DNA of 64,000 nucleotides from Paenalicyclobacillus ferrooxydans (GCF_001399675.1 NZ_LJCO01000008.1:248001-312000), one strand, 5' to 3'; counted from the stretch's first letter, positions 53,512-62,417 are shown. Notes: generated from the letters alone by a model not told the origin. Made by a program: numbers and translations.

Positions 53512-53646
53512 CCGAATCCAAATAATAGAACCTCACAGGTTGTGGCTTGAAAGTGTCATAAATGCTAGACTACCTGGAGTATAGTAATGTGGTGTAGAGT
53601 TGCGCTCCGTGCAACTAGCGTGTACACTTCAAGCAAACAGAGCTTC

Positions 53647-53695
53647 GGGTACGGGCACCTGAGAGGTTCCCTGGTGACCCACGCGAGTGGGGGTG
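53647..53695 (+). promoter_or_regulatory. Structured leader of secG that can mask the ribosome site
   Basis: CCCAC-GCGA-GTGGG (53678-53691, a GNRA tetraloop hairpin) overlaps the secG site GGGGGTG (53689-53695). An alternative outer pairing, GGG 53647-53649 with CCC 53678-53680 plus GCACC/GGTG, would break it. The rest of 53512-53646 shows no clear element. Confidence 0.4.
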
Positions 53696-53702
53696 AACGA
53701 CA

Positions 53703-53942
53703 ATGCTTGCAGCGGCCAAAGTATCTCTGGTTGTGCTGTCCGTTTTATTGATTCTTGTAATCCTGCTCCAGTCTGGGAGAAGCGCCGGGTTGTCCGGTGT
53801 TATTACAGGCGGTTCGGATCAGGTGACAAACCGTCGCCCCAAAGGCATGGATTCCTTCCTTGCCAAGGTGACTGTGGTTCTGGCCACACTGTTCTTGCTG
53901 GTAACTTTGTTTATCGCATATCTGGGAGCAAACCTCGTGTAG
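53703..53942 (+). CDS. secG: Preprotein translocase subunit SecG
   Basis: This small SecYEG subunit assists protein export. The 79-residue protein has two membrane helices (VSLVVLSVLLILVILLQSG and VTVVLATLFLLVTLFIAYLG) with the conserved QSGRSAGLSGVITGG between them. It heads the block secG-est-rnr-smpB-ssrA known from Bacillus. Confidence 0.95.
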   Translation: MLAAAKVSLVVLSVLLILVILLQSGRSAGLSGVITGGSDQVTNRRPKGMDSFLAKVTVVLATLFLLVTLFIAYLGANLV

Positions 53943-54015
53943 GTGTCGTGATGGCGTCGTCGGTGGACGGCGCCATTCCTGCAACTCTTTGGGAGATTCA
54001 GGGGAGGTTCGTACG

Positions 54016-54750
54016 ATGGCGAAGGGACTGTGCGTGCTTATTCACGGCTTTACGGGTACACCTGAAGAACTCGCTCCACTAGCCGAAGCCCTCTTAGCCG
54101 AAGGTTATGACGTCGAGTTACCTGTGTTACCCGGGCACTGCGGTTCCAAAGCAGACCTCGAAACAGCCACTGCAAGTCAGTGGTTGCAAGCCGTTGAACC
54201 AGTGATCGAAGCAGGGCTGGCCGAAGGGCCTGTGCACTTGATTGGATTTTCAATGGGTGCGATGATCGCGTCAGTGATGGCGGCGAAGTATCCTGTCACG
54301 ACGGTGACCATGCTTGCACCAGCTGTTTTCTACGTCGGTACAAAACAATTGTTCCGGCAAATTGCTGGTGTGATTAAGGAGTCATGGGACAAAGGTGCCA
54401 ATACGTCAACGTACCTCAAACAGCGTATTGAGCGCGTATCGCAGACACCGCTTAAGAGCGTGAAGCAGTTTCGACGAATTGTCCAGTTGGGGAAAACAGC
54501 CTTGCCTCAAGTCACGCAACCTCTTTGCGTCATTCAGGGGGAGATGGACGAGGTCGTTGAACCGCGAGGTGCATCCTATGTCTATCACACCGTCGGATCG
54601 CACGAGAAAGAGATTCATTGGTTGCCGCAAGCTGGGCATATGGTTTGTTACAGCCAGGTAAGTTCGGTATTGAACGCATATGTCATTGACTTTCTCAAAT
54701 CGTATCCACATCGGGAAGAGCACTTGATGAATCACGCCAAAGCGGAATAA
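54016..54750 (+). CDS. est: Carboxylesterase (Est30-type alpha/beta hydrolase)
   Basis: This 244-residue hydrolase has the oxyanion/N-terminal motif VLIHGFTGTPEELAPLAEALLAEGYDV, the nucleophile elbow LIGFSMGAMIA, the acid region GEMDEVV and the catalytic histidine AGHMVCY. It matches the Bacillus YvaK/Est30 carboxylesterases found at this locus. ATG 54016 has GGGGAGG upstream; a longer frame from 53989 lacks a site. Confidence 0.92.
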   Translation: MAKGLCVLIHGFTGTPEELAPLAEALLAEGYDVELPVLPGHCGSKADLETATASQWLQAVEPVIEAGLAEGPVHLIGFSMGAMIASVMAAKYPVTTVTMLAPAVFYVGTKQLFRQIAGVIKESWDKGANTSTYLKQRIERVSQTPLKSVKQFRRIVQLGKTALPQVTQPLCVIQGEMDEVVEPRGASYVYHTVGSHEKEIHWLPQAGHMVCYSQVSSVLNAYVIDFLKSYPHREEHLMNHAKAE

Positions 54751-54844
54751 ACACCTGATTTGCCTGCAAACAGCGACATGTGTGTCCGTACGAAACTGAG
54801 TAGACTGCCGGCCACCGGCAAACGCATACTGAACCAAAGAGGGG

Positions 54845-54875
54845 GGAATTCCGCGACATGCGGAATTCCTTCCTT
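54845..54875 (+). terminator. Hairpin terminator after the esterase gene
   Basis: GGAATTCCGC and GCGGAATTCC form a perfect 10-bp stem with a GACAT loop, followed by a T/C-rich tail. It lies in the open frame upstream of rnr and argues that this stretch is not coding. Confidence 0.6.
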
Positions 54876-55104
54876 CATGTTTAGGTCTAGCAAACCTTCC
54901 CCACCCACTTGCCAATCCGCTATTCCATCGACGTACGCCGTATCAATTCCTTCCAAGATAGCTCATACTAGAAGAGCATGCAATTTATCGGCGGAAGGCC
55001 TGGTCTTACAAGCACGTTCTCTGGAATGCCCTCGCACGGAGGCACGTTCACAAGCAGAGAAACCAGTCAAGAACGGCAGACCCGCCAGTCAGGAAGGTGA
55101 AGTA

Positions 55105-58100
55105 TTGGACGTTCGACGCGAATCCTTGATTGCCTTTATGGAACTTGAAGCCTATCGGCCGATGAAGGTCGATGAGCTGGTTGAGGAATTTGGCATCGAG
55201 ACCAGCGATGATTTCAAGGCCTTTGTGCGTCTGTTGAACGAGATGGAGGAGACGGGCGACGTTGTACGCACCCGGACAAACCGCTACGGCTTACCCGAGC
55301 GGATGAATCTCGTCGTCGGCACGTTGCAGATGAAGGCGCGCGGATTTGGATTTGTGATTCCTGAGGCCACGGGCGATCCCGATGTCTACGTCGCCTCCGG
55401 CGACATGAATGGGGCCATGAGCGGAGACAAGGTCATGGTTCGCGTCGAGCGATCCGCTGGCGGCGGCAATCGCCGTGAAGGCAAGGTCATCCGCGTCCTT
55501 GAGCGCGCTACCAGCAACGTGGTAGGGAAGTTCACACGATACAAAGATCATGCATTCGTCACTCCACTCGACAAGCGCTTCCCGCAGGATATCTTCATCG
55601 ATACCGAAGGGATGATGGGTGCCCATGACGGGTATGTCGTCGTTGTTGAGATCACTACCTTTCCGACCCCAACCCGTGGTCCCGAAGGAAAGGTCATTGA
55701 AGTTCTCGGACATCCTGATGCCCCTGGCATCGACATCCTAGCCGTTGTCCGCAAGTACCAGTTGCCAGAGGAGTTCCCGGACGATGTACTTCAGGCCGCT
55801 GAAGCGATTCCGCTTGATTTGTCTCCAGAAGACCTGAAAGGGCGGCGCGATCTGCGCCACGAGACCATTGTTACCATCGACGGCGAAGATGCGAAAGACC
55901 TCGACGACGCGGTGCACGTCAAGCTCCTCGCGAACGGAAACTACGAGCTCGGCGTGCACATTGCAGATGTCGGCTACTACGTCAAGGAAGGCAGTCCGCT
56001 GGACAAAGAGGCCTTTGAACGCGGGACAAGTGTCTACCTGGTGGACAGGGTCATCCCCATGTTGCCGCAACGGCTGTCGAACAACATTTGTTCGCTGAAC
56101 CCCCATGTGGACCGGATCACGATGTCGTGCATCATGGAGATCACGCCGCAAGGTGAAGTGGTGGCACACGATATTTTCCCAAGCATCATCAAGACGACAG
56201 AGCGGATGACCTATACGAACGTGAACAAAATCCTTGTCGACAAAGACAAAGAAGTCCTCGGCCGCTACAAGGAACTGCTGACCGACTTTGAGCGAATGGC
56301 CGAACTTGCACAAATCCTCCGTGACAAACGGACGGAGCGCGGCGCCATCGACTTTGACTTTGAAGAGTTGAAAGTCGTCGTGGACGATCTCGGTCATCCT
56401 ACCGACATCATCCCGCGTCAGCGCGGGATTGCGGAGAAGTTGATTGAAGAGTTCATGCTGGCCGCCAATGAAACGGTTGCCGAGCACTTCTACTGGATAG
56501 GCGTTCCATTTGTGTACCGGATCCACGAAGAACCGGATCTCGCCAAAATGATGGACTTCAACGAGTTCATCCATAACTTCGGTTATCACGTGAAGGGGCT
56601 CGGGAACAAGATTCATCCGCGAGCGTTGCAGGACATTTTGAAGCGGATCGCGGGGACTAGAGAACAGATGGTCATCTCGAAGCTGATGCTCCGCTCCATG
56701 CGGCAGGCGAAGTATGGGCCGGATTGTGTAGGTCACTTCGGTCTTGCCGCCGAGTACTATACACACTTCACATCGCCAATCCGACGATACCCGGACCTCG
56801 CCATTCATCGCATTATGCGCGAGGTGCTGACGGGTGCGTTATCCACTCATCGCGAGGAGGAACTTGGTGAGTTTGTGCACGACGCCTCGATGCACTCGAG
56901 CATTCGCGAACGTATTGCTCAGGATGCAGAGCGCGAGGTCGATCAAATGAAGATGGTCGAATATATGCTCGATCACGTGGGCGAGCAGTTTGACGGTATC
57001 ATCAGCGGCGTGACGCAGTTCGGCCTGTTTATCCAGCTCGATAACGGCGTGGAAGGACTCATCCACATCAGCTACCTCGCAGATGATTACTACGTGTTGA
57101 ATGAAAAGCAGATGGCCCTCGTCGGAGAGCGGACGAGGAGAGTATTTCGTCTCGGCGATCCGGTGTCGGTTGAGGTCTCTGGCGCGAGCAAGGAGGATTT
57201 GACGGTCGACTTTCAGCTCGTCGCGCATCGACGTGAAGGCACCATGGTGCAGATGGGTGGCGTAGAGTCTGTCGTTTACGATGAAGATCTCTCACCAAAA
57301 GCCAGACGTCGTCAAGTAGCCGAACGGTTGGAACGTGCGAGCGAACCGCGCGGCCGCGGGCGTGACAGCGGGGGCCGAGATAATGGCGGTCGTGGTCATG
57401 GACGGAGCGACCACAGCGGCGGTTTCCAAGGACGAAGCGACAGAGGCAACCGCAGTGGCGGGTTCCGCGGACGAACCAGTGAAGGCCGTGGTGGCTTCGG
57501 TCACCGCAACAACGAAGGCGGCGGAGACAGACACGGACGCAAGGGACCCAGCGGTCAAAGCGGGCACGGCGAAGACGGCTTCACCGCGCGTGGGCGTGGC
57601 AGCGGAGGCCGCGGCAGGAACTGGCGAAATGGCGGCGAGGAACCGTACGGCGCGAATGCTGACCCCAGCACACGTTCAAATCAAGACGGCTTCGAACAAG
57701 ACTTCGGTGGACGCAGAGAAAAGCCCCGCGGGGGAAGCAGGTTTAACGGTCGTCGCGATGACAGACCTCGCAGTGCCGGAAGAAGCGGCGCTTGGGCGAG
57801 TGAGCGTAGTGACGTTGCAGACGCAGCTGGGAGCAGCTCTAAGGGACGAGCAGGGGGAAACGGTGCGGCATGGGTGAGTGATGGTGCGACGCACCGAGCA
57901 GAACGGGGGAATGTGCCGTGGGGGCAACCACTGTCTTTACCAAGCGAAAGCAAAGGCGGTATGGACGGCAATGGACGACGAACAGAAGTTAGCAGTGCGT
58001 GGGGTGGATCTGTCGGTGGTGCTGCAGATGCAGATCAAGGTGCCAATCCCCATGCACCACAGCTGTGGCTAGGGTTGAACGGGTACGCCAGTCCGGGTGC

Positions 58101-58260
58101 TGATCACAGAGGAAGCATCGGGAGCAGTGAGCCTCGGAAACCGCACCGTCCGCACAATCCCGGTCGGAACCACCGGGCAGGCAGCAGTTCCGGTGAGAGT
58201 CCTTCAGGTGCAGGCGGCTCGTATCGTGGGGCGGGCAGGCGCCGTCGCCCCAGTCATTAG
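55105..58260 (+). CDS. rnr: Ribonuclease R with a long arginine/glycine-rich tail
   Basis: This 3'-5' exoribonuclease has an N-terminal winged helix (MELEAYRPMKVDELVEEFGI), cold-shock domains, the RNB catalytic core (TIDGEDAKDLDDAVHV, YTHFTSPIRRYPDLAIHR) and an S1 domain (FDGIISGVTQFGLFIQLDNGVEGLIH) ending near residue 707. About 305 more residues follow, very rich in Arg, Gly and Ser (RGRGRDSGGRDNGGRGHGRS...), so the protein is 1,051 residues against about 720-800 usually. TTG 55105 has GGAAGG 7 nt upstream; the frame is open 115 codons earlier across a terminator-like hairpin. Confidence 0.92.
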   Translation: MDVRRESLIAFMELEAYRPMKVDELVEEFGIETSDDFKAFVRLLNEMEETGDVVRTRTNRYGLPERMNLVVGTLQMKARGFGFVIPEATGDPDVYVASGDMNGAMSGDKVMVRVERSAGGGNRREGKVIRVLERATSNVVGKFTRYKDHAFVTPLDKRFPQDIFIDTEGMMGAHDGYVVVVEITTFPTPTRGPEGKVIEVLGHPDAPGIDILAVVRKYQLPEEFPDDVLQAAEAIPLDLSPEDLKGRRDLRHETIVTIDGEDAKDLDDAVHVKLLANGNYELGVHIADVGYYVKEGSPLDKEAFERGTSVYLVDRVIPMLPQRLSNNICSLNPHVDRITMSCIMEITPQGEVVAHDIFPSIIKTTERMTYTNVNKILVDKDKEVLGRYKELLTDFERMAELAQILRDKRTERGAIDFDFEELKVVVDDLGHPTDIIPRQRGIAEKLIEEFMLAANETVAEHFYWIGVPFVYRIHEEPDLAKMMDFNEFIHNFGYHVKGLGNKIHPRALQDILKRIAGTREQMVISKLMLRSMRQAKYGPDCVGHFGLAAEYYTHFTSPIRRYPDLAIHRIMREVLTGALSTHREEELGEFVHDASMHSSIRERIAQDAEREVDQMKMVEYMLDHVGEQFDGIISGVTQFGLFIQLDNGVEGLIHISYLADDYYVLNEKQMALVGERTRRVFRLGDPVSVEVSGASKEDLTVDFQLVAHRREGTMVQMGGVESVVYDEDLSPKARRRQVAERLERASEPRGRGRDSGGRDNGGRGHGRSDHSGGFQGRSDRGNRSGGFRGRTSEGRGGFGHRNNEGGGDRHGRKGPSGQSGHGEDGFTARGRGSGGRGRNWRNGGEEPYGANADPSTRSNQDGFEQDFGGRREKPRGGSRFNGRRDDRPRSAGRSGAWASERSDVADAAGSSSKGRAGGNGAAWVSDGATHRAERGNVPWGQPLSLPSESKGGMDGNGRRTEVSSAWGGSVGGAADADQGANPHAPQLWLGLNGYASPGADHRGSIGSSEPRKPHRPHNPGRNHRAGSSSGESPSGAGGSYRGAGRRRRPSH

Positions 58261-58380
58261 TCGCGCAGTGGTACAAAACGAGCATTGAACGGGACGCGCA
58301 GGTTTGGTACGATATGGTGTACGCGCCCCTCGTCGTAATGGGCGTCACACGATGCAGATGTACGATAGAGGGTGGAACTG

Positions 58381-58848
58381 ATGGGTAAAGGACAAGATGG
58401 AAAGGCTCTGGCACAAAACCGCAAAGCGTACCACGATTACTTTATCGAAGATACGTATGAGGCGGGTATTGTCCTTTCCGGCACAGAAATCAAGTCCATC
58501 CGCAAAGGTTCCGCAAACCTGCGCGACGCATATGCTCAGGTTGACAACGGTGAGGTCTGGCTGAATAACATGCACGTCAGTCCATACGAGCAGGGGAATC
58601 GCTTTAACCACGAACCCATGCGGCCGCGGAAGCTGTTGTTGCATCGAAGCGAGATCGCCAAATTAATCGGTGCGGTCAAGGAACACGGCTATACGCTTAT
58701 TCCAACGAAGTTGTACATTAAGAACGGGTTCTGCAAGGTGGAACTCGGCCTTGCAAAAGGTAAGAAACTGTACGACAAGCGTGAGTCAGCTAAGAAGCGA
58801 GACGCCAACCGCGAGATTCAGCGTGCATTGCGGGATAGAAATCGTTAA
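58381..58848 (+). CDS. smpB: SsrA-binding protein SmpB
   Basis: This tmRNA partner is needed for trans-translation. The 155-residue protein has [39 protein letters not shown] and the C-terminal [23 protein letters not shown] tail. ATG 58381 has GAGGG about 8 nt upstream; GTG 58372 is too close. It lies between rnr and ssrA as in Bacillus. Confidence 0.96.
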   Translation: MGKGQDGKALAQNRKAYHDYFIEDTYEAGIVLSGTEIKSIRKGSANLRDAYAQVDNGEVWLNNMHVSPYEQGNRFNHEPMRPRKLLLHRSEIAKLIGAVKEHGYTLIPTKLYIKNGFCKVELGLAKGKKLYDKRESAKKRDANREIQRALRDRNR

Positions 58849-58882
58849 ACATTACCATGGAAACACCACCACGAAGCACACA

Positions 58883-58911
58883 TTGTTGTTTTGCTCATCG
58901 TGCGTTATGAT
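58883..58911 (+). promoter_or_regulatory. Probable ssrA promoter
   Basis: TTGTTG (58883-58888), a 17-bp spacer and TATGAT (58906-58911). Transcription would begin near 58918, with the mature tmRNA end made by processing about 134 nt later. Confidence 0.5.
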
Positions 58912-59051
58912 AAATGAGCAGTGAGTGAGAGATTCATGATTTCGCCGCTGCAGCTAGAGTGCTTGCCAGTTCCTTTGGTGATTTAGAACATGATGTGCTC
59001 AGCGCTCATGTTAGCTAAGTCATCGTTGACCTTCGAGTCAACCCAAAACGC

Positions 59052-59429
59052 GGGGGCGTTTTGGATTCGACGGGGATTGTTCGAGCATGAATAGCGGGTC
59101 GTGGGGCCGCGAGGCCACGTAAAAAACGCGGACCTAAATTTAACTGGCAAAACTAAGAAAAGCTTTACCTCAAACAGCAACCTCGCCCTCGCTGCTTAAT
59201 TGCAGTTAGGCCGTCATCTTGTCTGTCTCCCGTGCAGACTTGGTGACGTCAACTTAGCGGGATAGTCGGCGGCACGTGCTCGTGGGCCACCGGCGAAACT
59301 TAACGAGCTGACCATTTCGCAAGCGCGTGTGTCCGCGTGCGGATGGGACATGTAAAAGACGCACTACACCCGTAGAAGTTCATGTCGCGAGGTCTTCGGA
59401 CGCGGGTTCGACTCCCGTCGCCTCCACCA
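59052..59429 (+). ncRNA. ssrA: tmRNA
   Basis: The 5' GGGGGCG pairs with the 3' CGCCTCC before the encoded CCA, and GGTTCGACTCCC forms the T-arm. The tag frame (from about 59146) reads GKTKKSFTSNSNLALAA and stops at TAA 59197-59199; the codon before it is ACT, so the exact resume codon is uncertain. The ALAA ending is the normal protease tag. The 3' half is antisense to the end of the recombinase frame because an element is integrated here. Confidence 0.96.
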
Positions 59430-60919
59430 GCTATAACCCTAAGACCCAGGGTTAACTCGAAATCGTCGGTTTCGTCACAATTAATGGTGACGGAATCGGC
59501 GAATTCTTGTATTACGAGCTTTTTCTCTTCATCGTCATCCGAAAAAAGCTGGTGTTTCTTTGCCAGTAACGTAGACAAAATTTTTGACTCATCAAGTTCA
59601 GTTTGCTCATTGAGTATTTTAGTTCGATTCAATTCGGCTTCTAAAGCTTCTTTACGTGCAGTCGCCTCGTTAATTTTTTCTATAAGCGTGCCTTTCGCAC
59701 TAATACCACTACCCAATAACTCAAACCAGTTATCAATTTTAACCTCGATGTCGGCTATCTCCGTTTGAATGGGGCGAATGTCTTGGACTACTGTTGTACG
59801 TTGCGTTCGATACAATTCCTGTACACGGACGACAATGTTGTTCATGGCTTCATCACTAAAACAGTTTTCAATGAGTTGTTCCACGACGGATTGCTCAAGT
59901 TTATCCTTTCGAATACTCTTGTTACCGCATTTCCCGGCACAAGTGTAATACCGGTACTGGGCTCCTTTGTTTGTGTACGCATTTCCGTTGTACCTAGCTC
60001 CGCATTTGCCACAGAATACCTTGTCACTGAGTAAATAACAAATCTTTGCCTTACGATGCGACGGCTTCCACTGTCGGCTTTTCATTGCTTCGTTCACTTT
60101 TTCCCATAGTTCTACATCTACGATTGGTGGTACGCTGTCAGGGACCTGAACTTGTTCTTCTTCTGGCTTGTATCGATGATTATTTCTTGTTCCTCGATCC
60201 GTTTTTTGAGTCTTGACGTCCCATGTATAAATACCAATGTATTTCTTATTCCTGGCCCATCCGTCAAAACTATTTTTTGTGAACCTTCGACCAGTTTGTG
60301 TTCGATAGCCCATTTCGTTCAATTCCTGCGCAATCTGCGTTAAGGATTTACCGATTGCCACTTGTTCAAAGAAATGACGAACAGCCCCAGCAGCTTTTTC
60401 ATCGATTTCGAGTTTCTTAGTCTGGTGATTGATAAGATATCCGTACGGTGGCCGTCCGCCGGCATGTAAGCCTTTTGTTGCGTTCTCAAACATCCCCTTG
60501 CGGCTTTCGCGGGCGAGATTCTTGCTATAGTACTCTGCCATGCCCTCAAGAACAGATTCAAGAATGATACTTTCTGGACTATTATCCAGTTGTTCAAGCA
60601 CGCTCTCCAGGCGAACGCCATTTCTTTTCAAGGTTCTTTTATAATACGCGCTGTCATACCGGTCTCGTGCGAACCTGTCCAACTTGTGCACGACAACGAC
60701 GTCAAACAGATCTTTCTCACTGTCGGCAATCATACGTTGAAAATTAGGCCTATTGTCTGTTGTTGCACTGCGGGCCTCGTCTGGATAGCTATCCACGAGA
60801 ATATAGCCCTTCCGTTCACAATATTCTTCAATCGCCCGAATTTGTGCAGTGATGGACTCTTCGCGTTGATTGTCCGAACTGTAACGAGGATAAGCCACTG
60901 CTCGTAATTGTTTTTTCAT
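59300..60919 (-). CDS. Large serine recombinase (site-specific integrase) of an element in ssrA
   Basis: The 539-residue protein has the resolvase-type catalytic domain (YPRYSSDNQREESITAQIRAIEEYC; VVVHKLDRFARDRYDSAYYKRTL), a recombinase domain (GGRPPYGYLINHQTKKLEID), a zinc-ribbon (FCGKCGARYNGNAY...YYTCAGKCGNKS) and a C-terminal coiled coil. Its last about 43 codons (GGDGSRTRVRRPRD...ALAKWSAR) are the antisense of the ssrA 3' part, so the end of the protein depends on the integration junction. ATG 60919 has GGGGTG 7 nt upstream. Confidence 0.93.
   Translation of the reverse strand: MKKQLRAVAYPRYSSDNQREESITAQIRAIEEYCERKGYILVDSYPDEARSATTDNRPNFQRMIADSEKDLFDVVVVHKLDRFARDRYDSAYYKRTLKRNGVRLESVLEQLDNSPESIILESVLEGMAEYYSKNLARESRKGMFENATKGLHAGGRPPYGYLINHQTKKLEIDEKAAGAVRHFFEQVAIGKSLTQIAQELNEMGYRTQTGRRFTKNSFDGWARNKKYIGIYTWDVKTQKTDRGTRNNHRYKPEEEQVQVPDSVPPIVDVELWEKVNEAMKSRQWKPSHRKAKICYLLSDKVFCGKCGARYNGNAYTNKGAQYRYYTCAGKCGNKSIRKDKLEQSVVEQLIENCFSDEAMNNIVVRVQELYRTQRTTVVQDIRPIQTEIADIEVKIDNWFELLGSGISAKGTLIEKINEATARKEALEAELNRTKILNEQTELDESKILSTLLAKKHQLFSDDDEEKKLVIQEFADSVTINCDETDDFELTLGLRVIAGGGDGSRTRVRRPRDMNFYGCSASFTCPIRTRTHALAKWSAR
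59410..59440. other. Probable attachment junction of the integrated element (attL or attR)
   Basis: Host tmRNA sequence runs to CCTCCACCA (ends 59429) and is followed at once by the recombinase-linked sequence. The crossover must lie in or next to the ssrA 3' end; the exact core cannot be set without the other junction, which is outside the window. Confidence 0.6.
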
Positions 60920-60951
60920 GGACAACACCCCAGGATATAAATTCATTTCAC

Positions 60952-61578
60952 TTAACCTTTGTATCTCTTCCGAAGCCCCAATACTTCACCACTGCAGACG
61001 ACATATTCGAGATTTTCATCCAAAGGGTGTCGATAGGAGTAGTCATAGTCTTCTGTTTCCTCTCGAACTACGAAGAGTGGGGAACTTGTTCCGCCTAGGA
61101 ATCCGTAAGCTCTCCCGGATAGTAGCCGCAGACGAACATCCATAAATGGGGTGGGCACATTAAACTCCTCTGCAAGATACGTTACCTGAGACCCCCATGA
61201 GCAATCGTCTATCATATGCTTGGCTAGCATATACGTAGGCGCCAACGCGTACATCGCAAAATGATTCGCTTCCCGTTCCTGGCGGGTCCGTTCATCATGA
61301 GACAGTACCTCCTGGTCCCCGGTATGCAAAATTACGTGTCCAAGTTCATGTGCCAATTCTACCCGTTGCTGCAGCTTTGGAAGCCGATCATCAACGATGA
61401 TCGTGTACATGTCGTCACTCATTTCATAATAAGTACTTCCGAGTGGGACGTGATGTACCCAGATGCCGGCTTCCTTTGCCCATGACTCTAAATCGATTTC
61501 ACTCGGTGACTGAATGTCACGTCGTCTATAGTAGTTCAAAACTCTCCATTCCAATTTGGTTGGTTGATAGTTCTTCAT
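60952..61578 (-). CDS. ImmA/IrrE-family metallopeptidase
   Basis: This protein of about 208 residues has the zinc motif VELAHELGHVILHTGD and a conserved later part EREANHFAMYALAPTYML. In ICEBs1 and prophages, such proteases cut the resident repressor to induce the element. It lies between the recombinase and the CI-like repressor, fitting that role. ATG 61578 follows AAGGGTG; an earlier GTG at 61623 is possible. Confidence 0.85.
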   Translation of the reverse strand: MKNYQPTKLEWRVLNYYRRRDIQSPSEIDLESWAKEAGIWVHHVPLGSTYYEMSDDMYTIIVDDRLPKLQQRVELAHELGHVILHTGDQEVLSHDERTRQEREANHFAMYALAPTYMLAKHMIDDCSWGSQVTYLAEEFNVPTPFMDVRLRLLSGRAYGFLGGTSSPLFVVREETEDYDYSYRHPLDENLEYVVCSGEVLGLRKRYKG

Positions 61579-61676
61579 AATCTGATTCACCCTTACATTC
61601 GTCCCCATTCCCGCTGTATTCACCGTAAAGATACGGTTTCTCTAGAATGTGGGGAAACCCGCTATTTCTCTCTATT

Positions 61677-62066
61677 TCATTCTCCTTGTTTCTGTCCGGG
61701 TTTTCGTCCCTTTTCCAGTTCGTAAATAATCCTTAGCCCTCGCATCATCTCTTTCTTACGGGTGGTCGGGCTTTTACTAAAGTCATAAAAAAAAGTGCCG
61801 GTTAAATGATTTTTCACCCACGTTAAAAACTCGCGTTCCTCCGGTGCTAGCGTTGGCATATCATCTCCACTCTTTCCTGTTAGTAGCCAATCTAAAGAAA
61901 CCTCATAAAGTTCCGCCAATCGAATCAAAGTTTTGGTATCTGGCTCCCGATACTCAGTCTCGTACCCTGTGTAAGTCGACCGTGCTATCCCCAGTTCATC
62001 TGCAACCTGCTGGGTAGTAAGCTGTTTCGCTGTTCTTATTTGTGTCAATCTCTCGCCAAGTGTCAT
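61677..62066 (-). CDS. CI-like XRE-family repressor
   Basis: The 129-residue protein has an N-terminal helix-turn-helix (LGERLTQIRTAKQLTTQQVADELGIARSTYTGYETEYREPDTKTLIRLAELYEVSLDWLLTG) and a short C-terminal part without a LexA-type peptidase. With the adjacent ImmA-like protease it resembles the ImmR/ImmA pair. ATG 62066 has GGAGGTG 8-9 nt upstream. Confidence 0.88.
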   Translation of the reverse strand: MTLGERLTQIRTAKQLTTQQVADELGIARSTYTGYETEYREPDTKTLIRLAELYEVSLDWLLTGKSGDDMPTLAPEEREFLTWVKNHLTGTFFYDFSKSPTTRKKEMMRGLRIIYELEKGRKPGQKQGE

Positions 62067-62088
62067 CGTAATGTCACCTCCAATCTTC

Positions 62089-62105
62089 AGTCGCATATTG
62101 CGACT
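62089..62105. promoter_or_regulatory. Repressor operator O1
   Basis: AGTCGCA-TAT-TGCGACT, a perfect 17-bp palindrome in the CI-like gene's leader. It shares the GTCGCA-N3-TGCGAC core with O2 and O3. Confidence 0.65.
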
Positions 62106-62114
62106 CTAAATAGG

Positions 62115-62131
62115 CGTCGCTGATAGCGTCA
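62115..62131. promoter_or_regulatory. Degenerate repressor operator
   Basis: CGTCGCTGATAGCGTCA keeps GTCGC and GCG around a 3-bp centre (GTCGCT-GAT-AGCGTC). It sits at the expected start of transcription of the repressor gene. Confidence 0.4.
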
Positions 62132-62160
62132 TTATACTTGACCTAGGTCTCTGTACGCAA
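62131..62160 (-). promoter_or_regulatory. Promoter of the CI-like repressor
   Basis: On the minus strand, a perfect TATAAT (62136-62131), 18-bp spacer and a weak TTGCGT -35 (62160-62155). It overlaps the opposite promoter almost completely. Confidence 0.5.
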
Positions 62161-62167
62161 CTATGAT
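62138..62167 (+). promoter_or_regulatory. Rightward (lytic-type) promoter of the element
   Basis: TTGACC (62138-62143), an 18-bp spacer and TATGAT (62162-62167). It drives the small XRE protein and the genes to the right. O2 lies just downstream of its start. Confidence 0.6.
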
Positions 62168-62184
62168 CGGTCTATTAACACAGA

Positions 62185-62201
62185 TGTCGCATTTTGCGAT
62201 A
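62185..62201. promoter_or_regulatory. Repressor operator O2
   Basis: TGTCGCA-TTT-TGCGATA, about 12 bp after the predicted rightward transcription start and directly before the AGGAGG of the Cro-like gene. Binding would block rightward transcription. Confidence 0.65.
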
Positions 62202-62215
62202 GAGGAGGTAGGGTT

Positions 62216-62410
62216 GTGGACAGGCAACCGCGTATTTGGTTAATTCGTATGCGTCATCAACGGCGTATGTCTCAACAGCAACTGGCCATGCGAGCCAAGA
62301 TTTCTCGTAATTATTTATCTGAGATTGAGTGTGGAGTAAAGAATCCAAGCGTATTGGTATCAAAGCGCATCGCTCAGGTAGTGGGGTGTGAATGGAGCCA
62401 ATTTTTTTGA
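62216..62410 (+). CDS. Small Cro-like XRE-family DNA-binding protein
   Basis: The 64-residue protein is almost only a helix-turn-helix (IRMRHQRRMSQQQLAMRAKISRNYLSEIECGVKNPSVLVSKRIAQVVGCEWSQFF). GTG 62216 has AGGAGG upstream. It is the first rightward gene opposite the CI-like gene, the usual place of Cro. Confidence 0.85.
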   Translation: MDRQPRIWLIRMRHQRRMSQQQLAMRAKISRNYLSEIECGVKNPSVLVSKRIAQVVGCEWSQFF

Positions 62411-62417
62411 CTATCAA

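Noticed and set aside
53641-53702. TPP or glycine riboswitch before secG (CTGAGAGG segment)
   Set aside because: The remaining conserved parts of those aptamers are missing; only local hairpins can be supported.
54760-55104. N-terminal extension of 115 residues on RNase R
   Set aside because: It crosses a perfect terminator-like hairpin, has no family similarity, and a good ribosome site precedes TTG 55105.
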